A stretch of 64,000 bases of DNA, from positions 6,324,001-6,388,000 of the forward strand of contig OW051497.1 in NCBI GenBank assembly GCA_932521035.1, in the 5' to 3' direction. The translations under genes and the position numbers were made by a program. The stretch's first letter is position 1, and each line of letters opens with the position of its first letter. The notes beneath the pieces were generated by a model that searched no databases, was not told where the DNA came from, and worked only from the letters and a program-made list of their open reading frames with translations. The stretch comes from Oscheius dolichura. Taxonomy: Eukaryota > Nematoda > Chromadorea > Rhabditida > Rhabditidae. Below, in pieces: positions 48,095 to 58,788 of this stretch.

Positions 48095-50098
48095 ATGTTC
48101 TTATCCTTATTTATACCATTTCTACTACTTCAATGTGTCTATTCGGCAAAAATTATCGTCTTCAATCCTCGATTCGGGTACAGTCATGTGAACTTTATGG
48201 GAAGAATAGCAGACGAACTCCAGTTAGCAGGACATAATGTGGTGGGTGTCCATGGCCACCAGTGTCAATTGTTATTTAGACCGTACTACAGACATCTATT
48301 AACGTGAATTCCCGCGACACTGGATCAAAACATGCCCGCGTAGGTGTTCGAAAGATAATTTACAATTACAGTTCAGGTCATCGAGATAAAAGAAGATGAA
48401 AACACGATCAAGGCTGGGAAAGAATACGCCAGCGAGGGATTCTGGAACCAAATTTGGACAGCTCCCGTCTACAACCCAATTCCAGTTTTGGGGCCAATAC
48501 CTCATTTGAAAAGGATGTTTAGAGCCGGTTGCGAAAGTGGGGAATTTGTACTCACAACTCTTGTCTTTCACAGATATGCTCAATCAAAAAGATCTCCTGA
48601 AACAGTTGAGAGAGGAGAAGTTTGACCTCGGAATTACAGAATTCTTTGACTTCAGCGCTATTCGTAAGTTCCGATATATATACTTTTAATTTGTTCCAGC
48701 TCTGTTCCATGAAATTGAAGTGAAAAATGTGGTGGGAGCAAGTACACTGGTTCTGATGGAAGGAGCAGCCCTCGCTTCAGGTCTCCCTCTGTTTACTAGT
48801 TACATCCCAGGTAATGAGAGATAATTCAGCTGTATTTCTTAGGTTCTCAAAGTGTGGCGTCGGACGATGGAAGCCTTTTCAACCGTTTCATAAATGTGGT
48901 CTTCACATACTGCTCGTACAAGTTCCAAAACGACTACGCAATGGACATTCAGGAGCTCATGGACGAGCGATATCCTGGAGTTCCTAAAGTTTGGGTAGGA
49001 TCATCTCAAGTTGGCTTAAGATTCCTTTGATTTCCAGGAGGTTGTTGGCAATGTGAGTATAATGTTCACTAATGCTGATCCTCTGTTGGATTTCCCTAAA
49101 CCTACTCTCCACAAAATTGTCGACCTAGGAGGAATCGGACTGAGAGAGCCAAAACCTGTTGCCGAGGTAGGAGGATGTTCGTACTTTTGATGGCCTATTA
49201 ATTAAAGAAATTCGACAAAATACTGAATCTGCGAAAGAAAACCGTGCTTATGTCTTTTGGAAGTCTTGCTCCTTCCTCGACTATGCCACCAGAAATGAAG
49301 GAAAATATTGTGAAGGTGTTTAAAAAGTGAGTGACTACAAATTAACAGAATTGAAGTGTCTAGATTTCCCGACGTTACCTTCATTTGGAAATATGAGAAC
49401 CCGAACGACAGTATCGCCGACGGAGTTGATAATGTCATTCTCACAAAATGGGCTCCTCAGAACGACTTATTGGGTAAGTCTATCTTCTGAAACATCAGCT
49501 TCCCCTATTCAAGCGGACTCTCGTCTTACATTCTTCATAACACATGGCGGAGTCGGAAGTACATTCGAAGGAGCTGCTCGGGGTATTCCCCTCGCCATGT
49601 TCCCGCTCTTTGGTGACCAAATGAGAAATGCTAGAATGACCGAAAGGAACGGCTTCGGTATAGTCCGAAACGCTACTAATAGTCTATTACTTAGGCTTCG
49701 TCTGCTACAAATACGAGCTGCTTGATGAAAGGAGGTTTGAAGAAATAGTAAGAAGAGGGCTCAATGATGCTGAGTAAGCTCTGTGGCGGAGTTATGACTT
49801 TAACGATTTTAGTTTGCGCTCAAAAGCGATGAAAATCTCCCATCTTTTAAAGAAAAGACCGTTCCAGCCTAATGAGCTTTTAAGAAAATATGTCGACCTT
49901 GCGTTGGAGCTAGGACCGAGCGGACACCTTTCTCCTCAAGGAAGAAACTTTAGTTTTATTGTTTTATACAATATTGATCTATGCCTATTAATATTAGCCT
50001 GTCTAGTTATTATTGTTTACTTTATTTATGTTACCTCTCAAAAACTTTTGAGGTTAGTATTAAATTTAACTATCACGACAAAGAGAAAACCTGAATAA
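48095..50098 (+). CDS. UDP-glucuronosyl/glucosyltransferase (UGT)
   Basis: ER-lumen membrane enzyme that conjugates lipophilic compounds with a UDP-sugar. Signal peptide MFLSLFIPFLLLQCVYS; N-terminal acceptor half begins AKIIVFNPRFGYSHVNFMG. The donor-binding signature is intact: LTKWAPQNDLL then FFITHGGVGSTFEGAARGIP and PLFGDQMRNA. A C-terminal transmembrane helix (LLILACLVIIVYFIYV) precedes a basic tail (TTKRKPE). Exons include 48095-48241, 48280-48339, from 48377, and onward to 50098; introns are about 37-45 nt. One at 49658-49694 (37 nt) has to be removed to keep GFG|FVCYKYELLDERRF in frame, which otherwise looks like a premature stop. Full-length for the family. Two AATAAA motifs overlap or follow the stop. 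A macro-like ORF lies 390 nt downstream on the same strand. Confidence 0.93.
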
Positions 50099-50484
50099 AT
50101 CCTAATAAATGAAATGTTCAAGTTGATACCTCCTGTTCCGTAGATGTTGTCAATTCCAGTTCTTTTTTGCAAATTCAATCCATTTCCCGCCTAGCCACCT
50201 TTGCTCATCATATTTGTAAACTGTTCTACCTTATATATTACCTTCATTTTCTAAACTCAGAGAAGATTCCTTTCAGTGCTGCCGTTTGCAACAAAAAAAA
50301 CGCCGCTCTGCGTTTACGCGTTGTCAGTACATACTCTCGTCCAAATTTCTAGAAAGTGATTCTCTGCTTACCACTATTATTCCTATCTTTCTCTTTAATA
50401 TTTTCCCCTTTCCTTTGTATTTAACAAACCTTTTCAATTTCAGGTGCATACTTCACTTCAAATTTTGGAGATTATGGAACTTTC

Positions 50485-50887
50485 ATGGTTTTGGGGGTTT
50501 TCATCTCGCAACCAATTTCTTTTTGTGGAAACGGACCGCAGGTAATGCAATTGCGCTGTCAACGCCATTATCAACTTCGTTTATCAGAATCGTGAATTGC
50601 TGGATGCAATAGGAAAGAGGATAGCCGGTACTCTATTTACCTATTCCTCTTATCCCTTCCCAAAAGTATTATAGTTCCTGTGATTGGATCAGGAATTTAC
50701 CGCTGGAAAAAGGACTTAGCTATGGCTCTTTCGCTTCAAGCAGTCTTTACCTATTTTGAATCCAATCCTCATACGGTAAAATTCTTTGCGTTTTCCTAAC
50801 AAAGAACAATTCCAGAAACTGAGAACGATTACAATTGCTGAAATGGACGAGTTTTTCCCTCTTGAATATGTGAACTTTTGTAAATAA
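50485..50887 (+). CDS. Short macro-domain-like protein
   Basis: Exons 50485-50541, 50588-50627, 50675-50775 and 50816-50887 give 89 residues with all phases closing. The stretch VPVIGSGIYRWKKDLAMAL, then FTYFESNPHTKLRTITIAEMD resembles the second half of macro domains: the IGSG(x)Y loop that cradles ADP-ribose, the following helix, and the last strand, as in macroH2A. The first half, including the NAAN-type ribose site, is missing from this model. TTTCAATTTCAG ends at 50451 and the frame is open from there to the chosen ATG, so either leader splicing or an additional upstream exon is possible. No ATG-initiated upstream exon was found in 50101-50451. It may be downstream in an operon with the UGT. 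Family assignment is moderate. Confidence 0.55.
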
Positions 50888-51178
50888 ATATCAAGAGATA
50901 ATGTTATTGATGGAAGAGAACTACGGAAAATAAGAGAACTCCTTGAATGCAGTGGACCACTACAACTAAATCTCATCCTTTTATGATACGAGCAATTAGC
51001 AGAGTATATAGCGATATTGCAACGCAGTAGAAATTTACACAGCGGACAAAAGAGGAATGCGGAAGAAATCCCAGAAAAGACGAGTTCCATTAATCCAACT
51101 TGTTTTCATAAATCATACATTTTTATTTTAAGTTATCTCTATTCATATACGTATCATGGAATTCCAATAGGTCGCAAG

Positions 51179-52327
51179 CTAAATTTTGTTAAATCTTCGG
51201 AGATGAACGGATTCTTCTCGAGTAGGGCATTTGCAATACTGAACACAATGATATGCAACAATCATATAAAGCGTACCGTGGCATCTGCTCCGGGCTTTCC
51301 TGGAGGCCCCTGTGGTCCATCAGCTCCATCGGAGCCTAAAAGCGCAGAGTAGAAAGAATGTATTTGCAGAGTAGAAAATGTGCTTGGCGAAACTACCTTG
51401 AGATCCAGCGTAGCCAGCTAGACCCTCCAAACCAGGATTCCCAGACAATCCAAGAATCGCATCCCTGCCGGAAGTACCCACTCTTCCTTCTGGGCCGGGC
51501 GGTCCTGGAAGTCCTCTCGGACCTTTCATTGGAAAAGGTTGTTCTTGATCATCTCCGTTTTCTCCGGGTGCTCCTATTTTTCCATCTTCTCCTGGTGATC
51601 CCGGTTCGCCCATATCACCGGGATTTCCCGGGTCTCCGTCTCGTCCAGGACGCCCTGCTTGGCCCCGAGCGCCTCGCATCCCCCTCATTCCAGGTTTTCC
51701 AACAACACCTTGCTCCCCTTGGGGTCCTGAAGGAAGTTGTATATTATAAGAACATGTCGATCTTAACCCGGTGAACAGCGGATACAAGCAGTGTAAGGTT
51801 GTTGTTGTACATCTAGATTGTCGACGCCATTGACACCATCTCTTCCTGGTAGACCATCCAGACCATCAGGCCCTATTAGATTCATAGAAGCGTTGTTGAT
51901 AAAGTCGAAACCTTGGTCTCCCTCCGGTCCCATCGGCCCTTGCGGGCAGTTGTTAGCTGAGTTACAAGCACAGAAACTGTCCGAGTGAAGTACAAGATCA
52001 TGAGAGGATCTCTTGATTACAGAAGAGTCGTTGGAACTGTCCTTCTGTTCTTCTATCTCCATAGAATCACTAAGGGTCTCACGGCGAGCTCTATTAGACG
52101 GGGTGCCTCCTCCCATGGAAAGCATTGATATCCACGCATCATCTGTTATACTCTAAACGGGAATAAATAAGGCTGGGTCTAAATACCTTGAACATGTGAA
52201 TGTCGTCGTCTAATTCCTTCCACATTGCCGAGACATCATTGCAGATCCAGAGAGAGACAATCAAGGAACAGAGAAGTGTTCCTCCAGAAAGGGTCACAGT
52301 GGCGACAGACGCTTCCGCAATGCCCAT
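51179..52327 (-). CDS. Cuticle collagen
   Basis: Secreted structural protein of the nematode exoskeleton. The N-terminal cuticle-collagen domain has a membrane-anchor-like segment (LSGGTLLCSLIVSLWIC) followed by MWKELDDDIHMFK and DDAWISML. NRARRE matches homology box A, the subtilisin-type processing site. Two Cys clusters (FCACNSANNC; CIRC) flank a short Gly-X-Y block, and a longer Gly-X-Y domain follows with several interruptions (for example DDQEQPFPMK). The C-terminus, in the last exon, is YCKCPTREESVHLRRF and ends at TAG 51179-51181. Exons descending begin at 52327; introns of about 36-45 nt lie after HMFK, CSPG, GSQG and GADAT. Length about 330 residues. The unusually long acidic and Ser-rich segment between box A and the first Cys cluster is atypical. 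Transcription is opposite to the flanking genes. Confidence 0.93.
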
Positions 52328-52975
52328 GATTAGACGGGATTAAGGGCAGCAGTTCCTCTCGCCTTTATATAGGAAACAGGAGTTATAACCTTTCGACGCG
52401 CTTGTTTTAAAACGCGATTAAGACGCAGAAACTCACAACGAACTCCCTTTTATGACAACGTACGCTGAAAGAGGGCTTTTACGGCGATTTTTTCCGAGAT
52501 ACTGGGTTAATGGAAAGACAAAAAATAGTTCCTTTTAACTGTGGGGGAAAGATTCCAGAGTTCGAGAGATTGTAACGCTTATTGGAGGAAGGTAAACACA
52601 CCGAGAGAAGAGGAGCTCTCAAACACCAACCACCACCCGGAATGTAATTGTAGGTGTCGCTTCCTTCTCAACATTTATCCGTACCTTCATGACTTTTTTT
52701 CCATATTTTAACTTCACGCAGACGATATCACTTTCCTCCACGTCCGAAAAGTTACGCTTTGTCTTGCGTGGGAATGCGGGCGCCTGATTGTTTGCATCTC
52801 TTTTCTACTGTTTGTCTTCAGTGTGCTTCGCGGTCCTTGCCACTGACTTCCCATTGGCTTCCTGTCTCTTCTGGATTGCTTCCGGTCCCCAGAACATAAC
52901 CTTCTCAATTCTTCTTTTATATTAAATTTATATAATCTACAATAACAATACTTCCGTGTTACGTGGTTTCAGTGA
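52328..52975. other. Divergent intergenic region
   Basis: Separates the collagen (-) from the Ig protein (+). TTATATAGG around 52365-52373, about 40 nt upstream of the collagen ATG, reads on the - strand as CCTATATAA and is a candidate TATA box. The right end has GGTTTCAG just before the Ig-protein ATG. Confidence 0.5.
52365..52373 (-). promoter_or_regulatory. Candidate TATA box of the collagen gene
   Basis: On the - strand CCTATATAAAGG lies about 38-45 nt upstream of the collagen ATG. The spacing suits a TATA element with a very short 5' UTR, as in other highly expressed cuticle genes of this window. Confidence 0.55.
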
Positions 52976-53654
52976 ATGGACCGTTACTCACCGCAGCCTC
53001 CTCCTCGGAGCTACAGCAACTTGAACATAGACGTTAGCGACGGTATCATTCGACCGGTTCCGCAAAGAAGTCCTCTGACAAAGGTAAGATTTACTCATTT
53101 CTCTCATACGTGGACGCTCTGATGACTAGAACGACATCAGATTATCAGTAAAAACAGAATCTTATTTATTTGCAGCAAGTGAACCAGCTTGCATACGAGA
53201 TTCCAAAGAACAAATACGCGCAGAACCCTTGGAATTACGCTCCCGAGTTCCTCAAGGTTTGTTGTACAAACATCCATCGATTAATTTTTAACCTCTGTAC
53301 AATCACAGGTTTTCGGTGATGTGCGAGTTCACGTAGGTGGCAGAGCTGTTTTCGACTGTGTTCTCCTGGGAAGCCCTCGGCCGAAGGTACTCCCAACAGG
53401 CGTGGGACAAGAAGTAGTGGGAGTGTTTCAGGTCTGCTGGTTGTTCAATGAGGAAAAGATGAAATTCACTGACATTATTGTTGAAGATACCTCCGATGTT
53501 TGCCGCCTGACCATTCCCTATGTACAGCCCTACCACTTTGGTATGTTTCCCACTCCTTTAATTCCATTCGAACTGCCGTTTAGGCGAGTTCACTGTCCTC
53601 TGCGAAAACGAAGTTGGCCGCGCTGTGGCTTCTGCTCAACTTCTTCCTTTGTAA
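52976..53654 (+). CDS. Single immunoglobulin-domain cytoplasmic protein
   Basis: Exons 52976-53083, 53176-53256, 53309-53386, 53432-53540 and 53584-53654; phases close, 148 residues. The N-terminus is a Pro/Tyr-rich tail (MDRYSPQPPPRSYSNLN) without a signal peptide. One I-set Ig domain follows: B-strand AVFDCVLLG, the core Trp in VCWLFNEE, then DVCRLTIPYVQPYHFGEFTVLCENEVG (Cys and Tyr corner in the expected order). It ends directly after the G strand (AVASAQLLPL). The arrangement resembles muscle-type intracellular Ig modules such as those in titin-like and myotilin-like proteins. It is complete, not a fragment: it has its own leader acceptor (GGTTTCAG before the ATG) and stop. Partner and localisation are inference; a sarcomeric role is plausible. 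Confidence 0.82.
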
Positions 53655-53831
53655 CTTTACCATCTTTTGTACATTTCTTTCTTTCAGTGCTTTATTGAAA
53701 ACTAATTAAAACATGAACTCGTAAAAAAGAGAGATTATGCTAAAATAGAAACGCGACTGGAACATCATACCCGATTTGTCCTATGTGGGGGAATACTATA
53801 TTCAATACTGATTAGATGTGGAGACTCGAGG

Positions 53832-54020
53832 CTATTCGTCTTTGTTAGTTCCATTGGCGGTGACAGCTGCATCAGCTTGTCCAAAAAGAGTTGTGGCTTT
53901 GACTGAGAAGAGGGCCAGTCCAAATGAGAGAAGCCCCAGATGACTGCCGAGGGCGGACATCCAATTCCAGGCTTTCCTAAGGGTGGACTGCCTAAGAACG
54001 CTTAAATCTGTTGGTTTCAT
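53832..54020 (-). CDS. Putative membrane microprotein downstream of the SDR ORF
   Basis: Uninterrupted 62-codon ORF whose ATG lies 8 nt after the SDR stop on the same strand. N-terminal charged segment, a hydrophobic helix (ALGSHLGLLSFGLALFSV), then a short polar tail ending NGTNKDE. There is no room for a poly(A) signal or leader acceptor between the two ORFs, so both must share an mRNA. The composition looks protein-like, but I do not recognise the family, and it may be a non-translated 3' UTR ORF. It could also represent the tail of an alternatively spliced SDR isoform. Confidence 0.45.
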   Translation of the reverse strand: MKPTDLSVLRQSTLRKAWNWMSALGSHLGLLSFGLALFSVKATTLFGQADAAVTANGTNKDE

Positions 54021-54028
54021 TGGGTCGG

Positions 54029-55397
54029 TTACTTGTTTTCTAAAGCGGCAGGTTTGAGAGGTGGTCCAGGCTGAAGGCCGTACATGATGTCCAGCAGAGT
54101 GTCTTGCCAGTAGGTGGGAAGGCAGCTAAGAGGGATGAAGCAGAAGATGGCATCCCATCCTGCTGCGTACCTTAAAGTACAGTATATGTTCATATGTCTT
54201 TCGTTACAGCTACCTTAGCCGAGGCCATGCACTGAAGAGGGCGTGTTCGTAACATGAGACAACCCACTGCAAATTGTGATTGGCGACAACGTTCACTCCT
54301 GTCTGCCAGGCTATTTTAACTGAAAATCGAGGTTATTGTGCTCTCAAAGAGATTACAATTCTGTAAGTAGTTGTCTCCATATTCGTCTTTTACGGAAGAA
54401 GGAAGCTGGCTCCAAATTCGATTGATCCTTCCGTGTTGGGCTTCCTCGCTCAACAATTCCGTCTTGAAGCATCCTGGTTCTAACACGTGAACAGAAACGC
54501 CAAACGGCCTCATTTCCAATCGGAGACAATCCATATAAGCTTCGACCGCGAACTTTGCTGTCACATAAGGAGCTACGAACTTCCCATGAAGACGTCCAGC
54601 TGTTGAGCCCATCGTAACCACTCGCCCCTGGAATCAGGTGCTTTATTCTTCTTATAAGTCCTTACCCTGCTGGCCTTCAACAGTGGCAAGAAGGCGTGAC
54701 AGACTCTGACAGCCCCCAGGGTATTCACATTAAGAGATAGCTGGAATTCAGCAATTGTGCACCAATCATCTGGTCCAAAGGTTGTGAAAATACCGGCATT
54801 GTTGACGACACCGTGTAGCTGGCCTCCCTGAATAGACCTCCTTATCACCATAAACAAATTGGAATACCGTTTCTTTGAGCACTTTCTCCACATGGGCCTT
54901 TGCTGCCGTGACGCTCTCGTCGTTTGTAATGTCTACCTTCACAATGTGAAGGTCTCCGAAGCCTTTCTGTTTGCTGGCCACGTGTTGATGTTGAAGGCTT
55001 TCGCCACCCTAAAGCCTTATCTTGCTTACGTGCGTACAGTATTTACTTGTCAACCAGGTTGACAGGGAGTCATTTTCGGAAAGTGATCAAAAGGTAAGGC
55101 AAGGAACGATTTAACCTTGGTAAAAAACAGGATTGTTGCGAACAGTGTGGTCAAGGTTGACAATAATGATTTATGAATGTTCGTTCAAATTAGACTTACC
55201 ATTTCCGTGTAACATCCAGCGAACACATGAACACCTTGTGAAAGGAGCCGGATGGCCAGGAGTCTACCGAAACCACTGTCGCATCCCGTGATGAAGACAT
55301 AGCGATTCGTCATGGAGATGTAGAAGTTCTCCAGAATTAGACGCTTCAGGAAGAAGTATCCGACCACGAACGCCACCAGGTAGTACAACCATATCAT
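54029..55397 (-). CDS. Short-chain dehydrogenase/reductase (RDH/17beta-HSD type)
   Basis: NAD(P)-dependent oxidoreductase of the membrane-anchored retinol/hydroxysteroid dehydrogenase-like group (nematode dhs genes). The N-terminal helix [17 protein letters not shown] anchors it. The cofactor site is [14 protein letters not shown] (TGxxxGxG), then [21 protein letters not shown] (NNAG), [11 protein letters not shown] (catalytic Ser in the STAG run) and [17 protein letters not shown] (YxxxK). [10 protein letters not shown] follows the active site, as in the retinol dehydrogenase branch. The last exons encode a second hydrophobic region ([12 protein letters not shown]) and end AALENK with TAA at 54029-54031. 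Length is near 320 residues, usual for the group. Introns are mostly 40-60 nt with one longer near 55000-55190. The substrate is unknown. Confidence 0.92.
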
Positions 55398-58041
55398 CCT
55401 GAAACAGACTGTCAGACTGGGGTTTGAGACAATCAGAGAAAGAGCAAATGAATCTTCCCCGACGAATTACTCATATGGCATGTCTATAGAATGAGTAAGA
55501 AATGGGGAAAGGGGAGGCCTGACTCTTAAAAACATTCAACACTCCGCCTAATAGAGTTTACCGTATTCTCAACCAATGTTCTAGTGATTCCACAACTATT
55601 AACCGTGCGACAAGATGACGTACCTCAGAAGTTTTCGACAGAGGATGACCAAAAATCTGTGAATACGTTATTCAGGTCGAAAGAGGACACAGTAGGAGGG
55701 ATTTGATCCATTCTTTGCAGTGTTTATTTACGAGAAATTCCCTTTCTCCGGGAAGCTATGTGGGTCAGTCGGACGGATAGGAAACTCTCGTCACTTTACT
55801 ATCACCTTCGTTTGTACTGAGATCCGGCAAATGTCACGGATGACGGGGTGACATTGTTCTTCACTGACACCCTTAGATTACAAGGAAGTAATGAGAGACT
55901 TAGATAATGCTCGATTGCATAAAACAGGAAGGGAGGTTAATCAGCAAAGCAAGTGGTGAGGTCAGTAGATTCCTAAGCAAGCACTAGCATCACGCTGTTG
56001 TTGACCAATAGGAGGACACTGACTGACAGACGTACTTATCAAAAGGGAGAAGAATCTGAAAAGGCTGAGGCCGCGCGGCAGGCCTTATCTTCCAGACAGT
56101 GACTTTTAGTGACCGTACCGGCAAATTTGTTGCAACATGGTGTGATGTGTAATGGAGTGGGGGTAAAAAAGGGAGTCACGGTATCCGCTGGGGATACAAG
56201 ACAGTAGGTGTTCTAAGTGAGCGTCGGGTCGCGGCCTTGTCTGCACCTTCCGGCGATAGGCCACTATTTCTCCATCTGTGTACATAGTCCCCAGAAGGTA
56301 AGCGAGACAGCTTTTCACGGTTAAGGTCAGTCGGCTGGACGGCCGCACCGGTCACCCGGTCACCTCGCACCGGTCTTTGTTTGGGCTTCCGACGAGGGCA
56401 GATGAACCTTCCGAGAAACAAGGCTCGACACTGTTGTTTACTACGCATTCGTTCCCCGGCCTTGAAGTTCTCTATTATTTCGAAGAAACCAAGGCTTCTA
56501 TCGTTCTTCTGGAAATCTATATCCATCTGAGTAATTAACTATTGAGGAATTAGCAATTACTTATTTGATAGTTCAAGTCTAGTCACCGCAAAAGGACGTT
56601 AGACATTCGAACCAAGATCCCCTTTGTTGTCTTTTCTAAGTATTTATAATGGGAAGTTCTGCTTAGATAACGGTATTTACGCGCCTAATCATAGCATATA
56701 AAATCTAATCAGAAAGGGAGAGATTAGCGCCACTTCCGGCCCTTCTGGGTATGAGAAAACATCATTGGCAAAGGCAGTTGGAAAGTGTTACTAGCAATAT
56801 AATATGTCAACAACGGAATTATGAAATAAAAATATAGCTTAAAATTGGAATCAGCTCAAAGGAACAAAAGAAGACTTAGAACTCCGGTTCCAATTGGCAG
56901 GCAACAACGAGCTCCTATCAGAACACTTTTTTAACACATGTCGGCTGATTAGTCAAATAAAAAATATTGATAGCTCATTTATTATCTGGGCGTAGATGTT
57001 TAGACCTTCTGTTGGTGAATTCCAACACCACTAGATCCCCGCTTCCATTTTTGCCATTTCTCTTATCTAGCATCTCCAGATCCCTCTGCCAGCTGATACG
57101 TCTTTCAGATCCGGTCGACGCGAATTCAGGTGTCGATTTTGGTCATTTGCCGTGTCGGAGACAAAAGGAACCTGCTGGATCTGACAAAGCGGTCCGTCTG
57201 AAGAAGAAAGGAAGATGCGTGTCCGATTTGCATAAAAATATTCTGACTATCATGTGATGCCAATTGCCGTAACGGATGCTGCTTATTTTATAGGAAAGTG
57301 AAGACGCGTCATGAAAAAGATATTGTAAATCAGCCTTGTCTGCTGCGCCGGATAATTTATAGAGGAAAGCTGAATGATTCGACCTTCCGCACATTTTGGA
57401 TATTTCCCGATCTCTCCAGATAACATGGACAGAGAATGTCGACTGTCCGAGAGACTACCATTAGGCACACGTCAGGCAGCCTTTACCATTATAGCCGGAG
57501 CGCAGACCGTCCAACGAGCAATGAAGACGGCAGGCAAAACCTCCGTCGCAGCCATATTATCATAGACGACGTCCCCGTCGTCGTTTTTATGTCTTGTTTT
57601 TATAACATCGGTCCCCTGTGTTTTGCGTTTACAGCTGGAAATCAAAATACCATCAGTCTGCCATCCGATGAAGGGTAAAGGAATTTCCCATCTTGCGTAA
57701 CAAGAAAATCGTTTTTGCATCTAGCCAGTCTTCCATTGCACTATCTGAAGACTCGTTCCGGCGGACGAAGGACAAGTGAAAGCCGCTTACGTAAAACAAT
57801 TAAAATAGAAAGTGAAGTCTTGAATTAATTAAAGTTCCTCATCAGTCAATTGTTTCATCCAATTTTCAAAAAAATATGGAAAAAGATGATATTCAATGGG
57901 AACTCGACAAGATGAGTAGCTCACGTGAATGGTGACTACTCTTCCGAAGATGCCTTTTAATAGATAGGTTCTTAGGTTATGCTATGCCGTTGTTGAACAA
58001 CCACTGACACTTCGGTTTAGTTAACACGTTCAATGTTTAAT

Positions 58042-58345
58042 GGAACCGTCAGGGGCTACGGATTAAAGCTATCAGTATAACTTAACCTAGCCGGCTTAAC
58101 AAGACTTAGCTGATGACACTTTGAGAGCCTAGAGGACGTGATAAATGGCGCTAGCATATTTGTTGGTGTCAATCAGGAGAGGAGAGACATATGGATAAGG
58201 AAGCACTGTAAAGGTTTTCGGCGAATCTTTGAGCAACCGTTGGTCACCTCGCCCACAAGACCCTCAAAATGTTATCAGTCAAGTCTTGTTAAGCCGGATA
58301 TGTTAAATTAAGTTGGCATCTTTAATCCATAATTCCTAACGGCCC
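58042..58345. repeat. Fold-back element with long imperfect inverted repeats
   Basis: The left arm, about 58042-58130, is repeated in inverted orientation at about 58259-58345, with a loop near 130 nt. The best core is CCGGCTTAACAAGACTT at 58091-58107, found reverse-complemented at 58281-58297. Identity continues outward through GGATTAAAG to GG(A/G)(A/G)CCGT(C/T)AGG. No ORF lies inside. A non-autonomous DNA transposon (MITE-like) or a transcribed hairpin are both possible. Target-site duplication was not resolved. Confidence 0.7.
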
Positions 58346-58743
58346 CTTTAAATAACTAAAGAGCAAGGGAGACTTGAGCTCATAAAAGGTGCAATTCCGT
58401 ATTTCTCCTTCTACAAATAACAATTCTTCAGGATTATTCTTCGTGGTAGGCTTTTCGACAAGAAACGGCCAAGGAGGAAGTAGGGGTAAAAAGCTTTACC
58501 TCTACGGGTGTGTCCTCACAGGATAGTCCTCAGCTTGGCCTTCGGACTAAGCAATTACAACAGCCTCTAACGGCATCACGTTTAGGAGACATGTCTCACC
58601 GGGAAGTTGACTATGGCAGCCGGAGGCCGTACGCAAAGCATTACCGTCTCTAGGATGCGCGTGTTCTTTCGCGCCCTACACAACCTGCTGGATTCCATTT
58701 GTGGGCGGAGGGCATGACAAGGACAAAGCTGCTTGAAAATGCC

Positions 58744-58751
58744 TATATAAG
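58744..58751 (+). promoter_or_regulatory. TATA box of the Cys/Gly/Pro-rich gene A
   Basis: TATATAAG 38 nt upstream of the ATG at 58789, implying initiation only some ten bases before the start codon. Confidence 0.7.
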
Positions 58752-58788
58752 CTGGTAGAAAGGCGGAAAAAGCAGCATCGTCTCAGTC

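Larger units (their letters stand above)
55398..58788. other. Gene-poor 3.4 kb region
   Basis: Unsupported ORFs only; the longest is 116 codons on the - strand at 56176-56526, without splice or domain support. It contains the fold-back repeat listed at 58042-58345 and, at its right end, the promoter of the Cys/Gly/Pro-rich gene. Confidence 0.5.

Noticed and set aside
51358-51774. 138-codon + strand ORF
   Set aside because: It is the reverse complement of Gly-X-Y collagen coding sequence.
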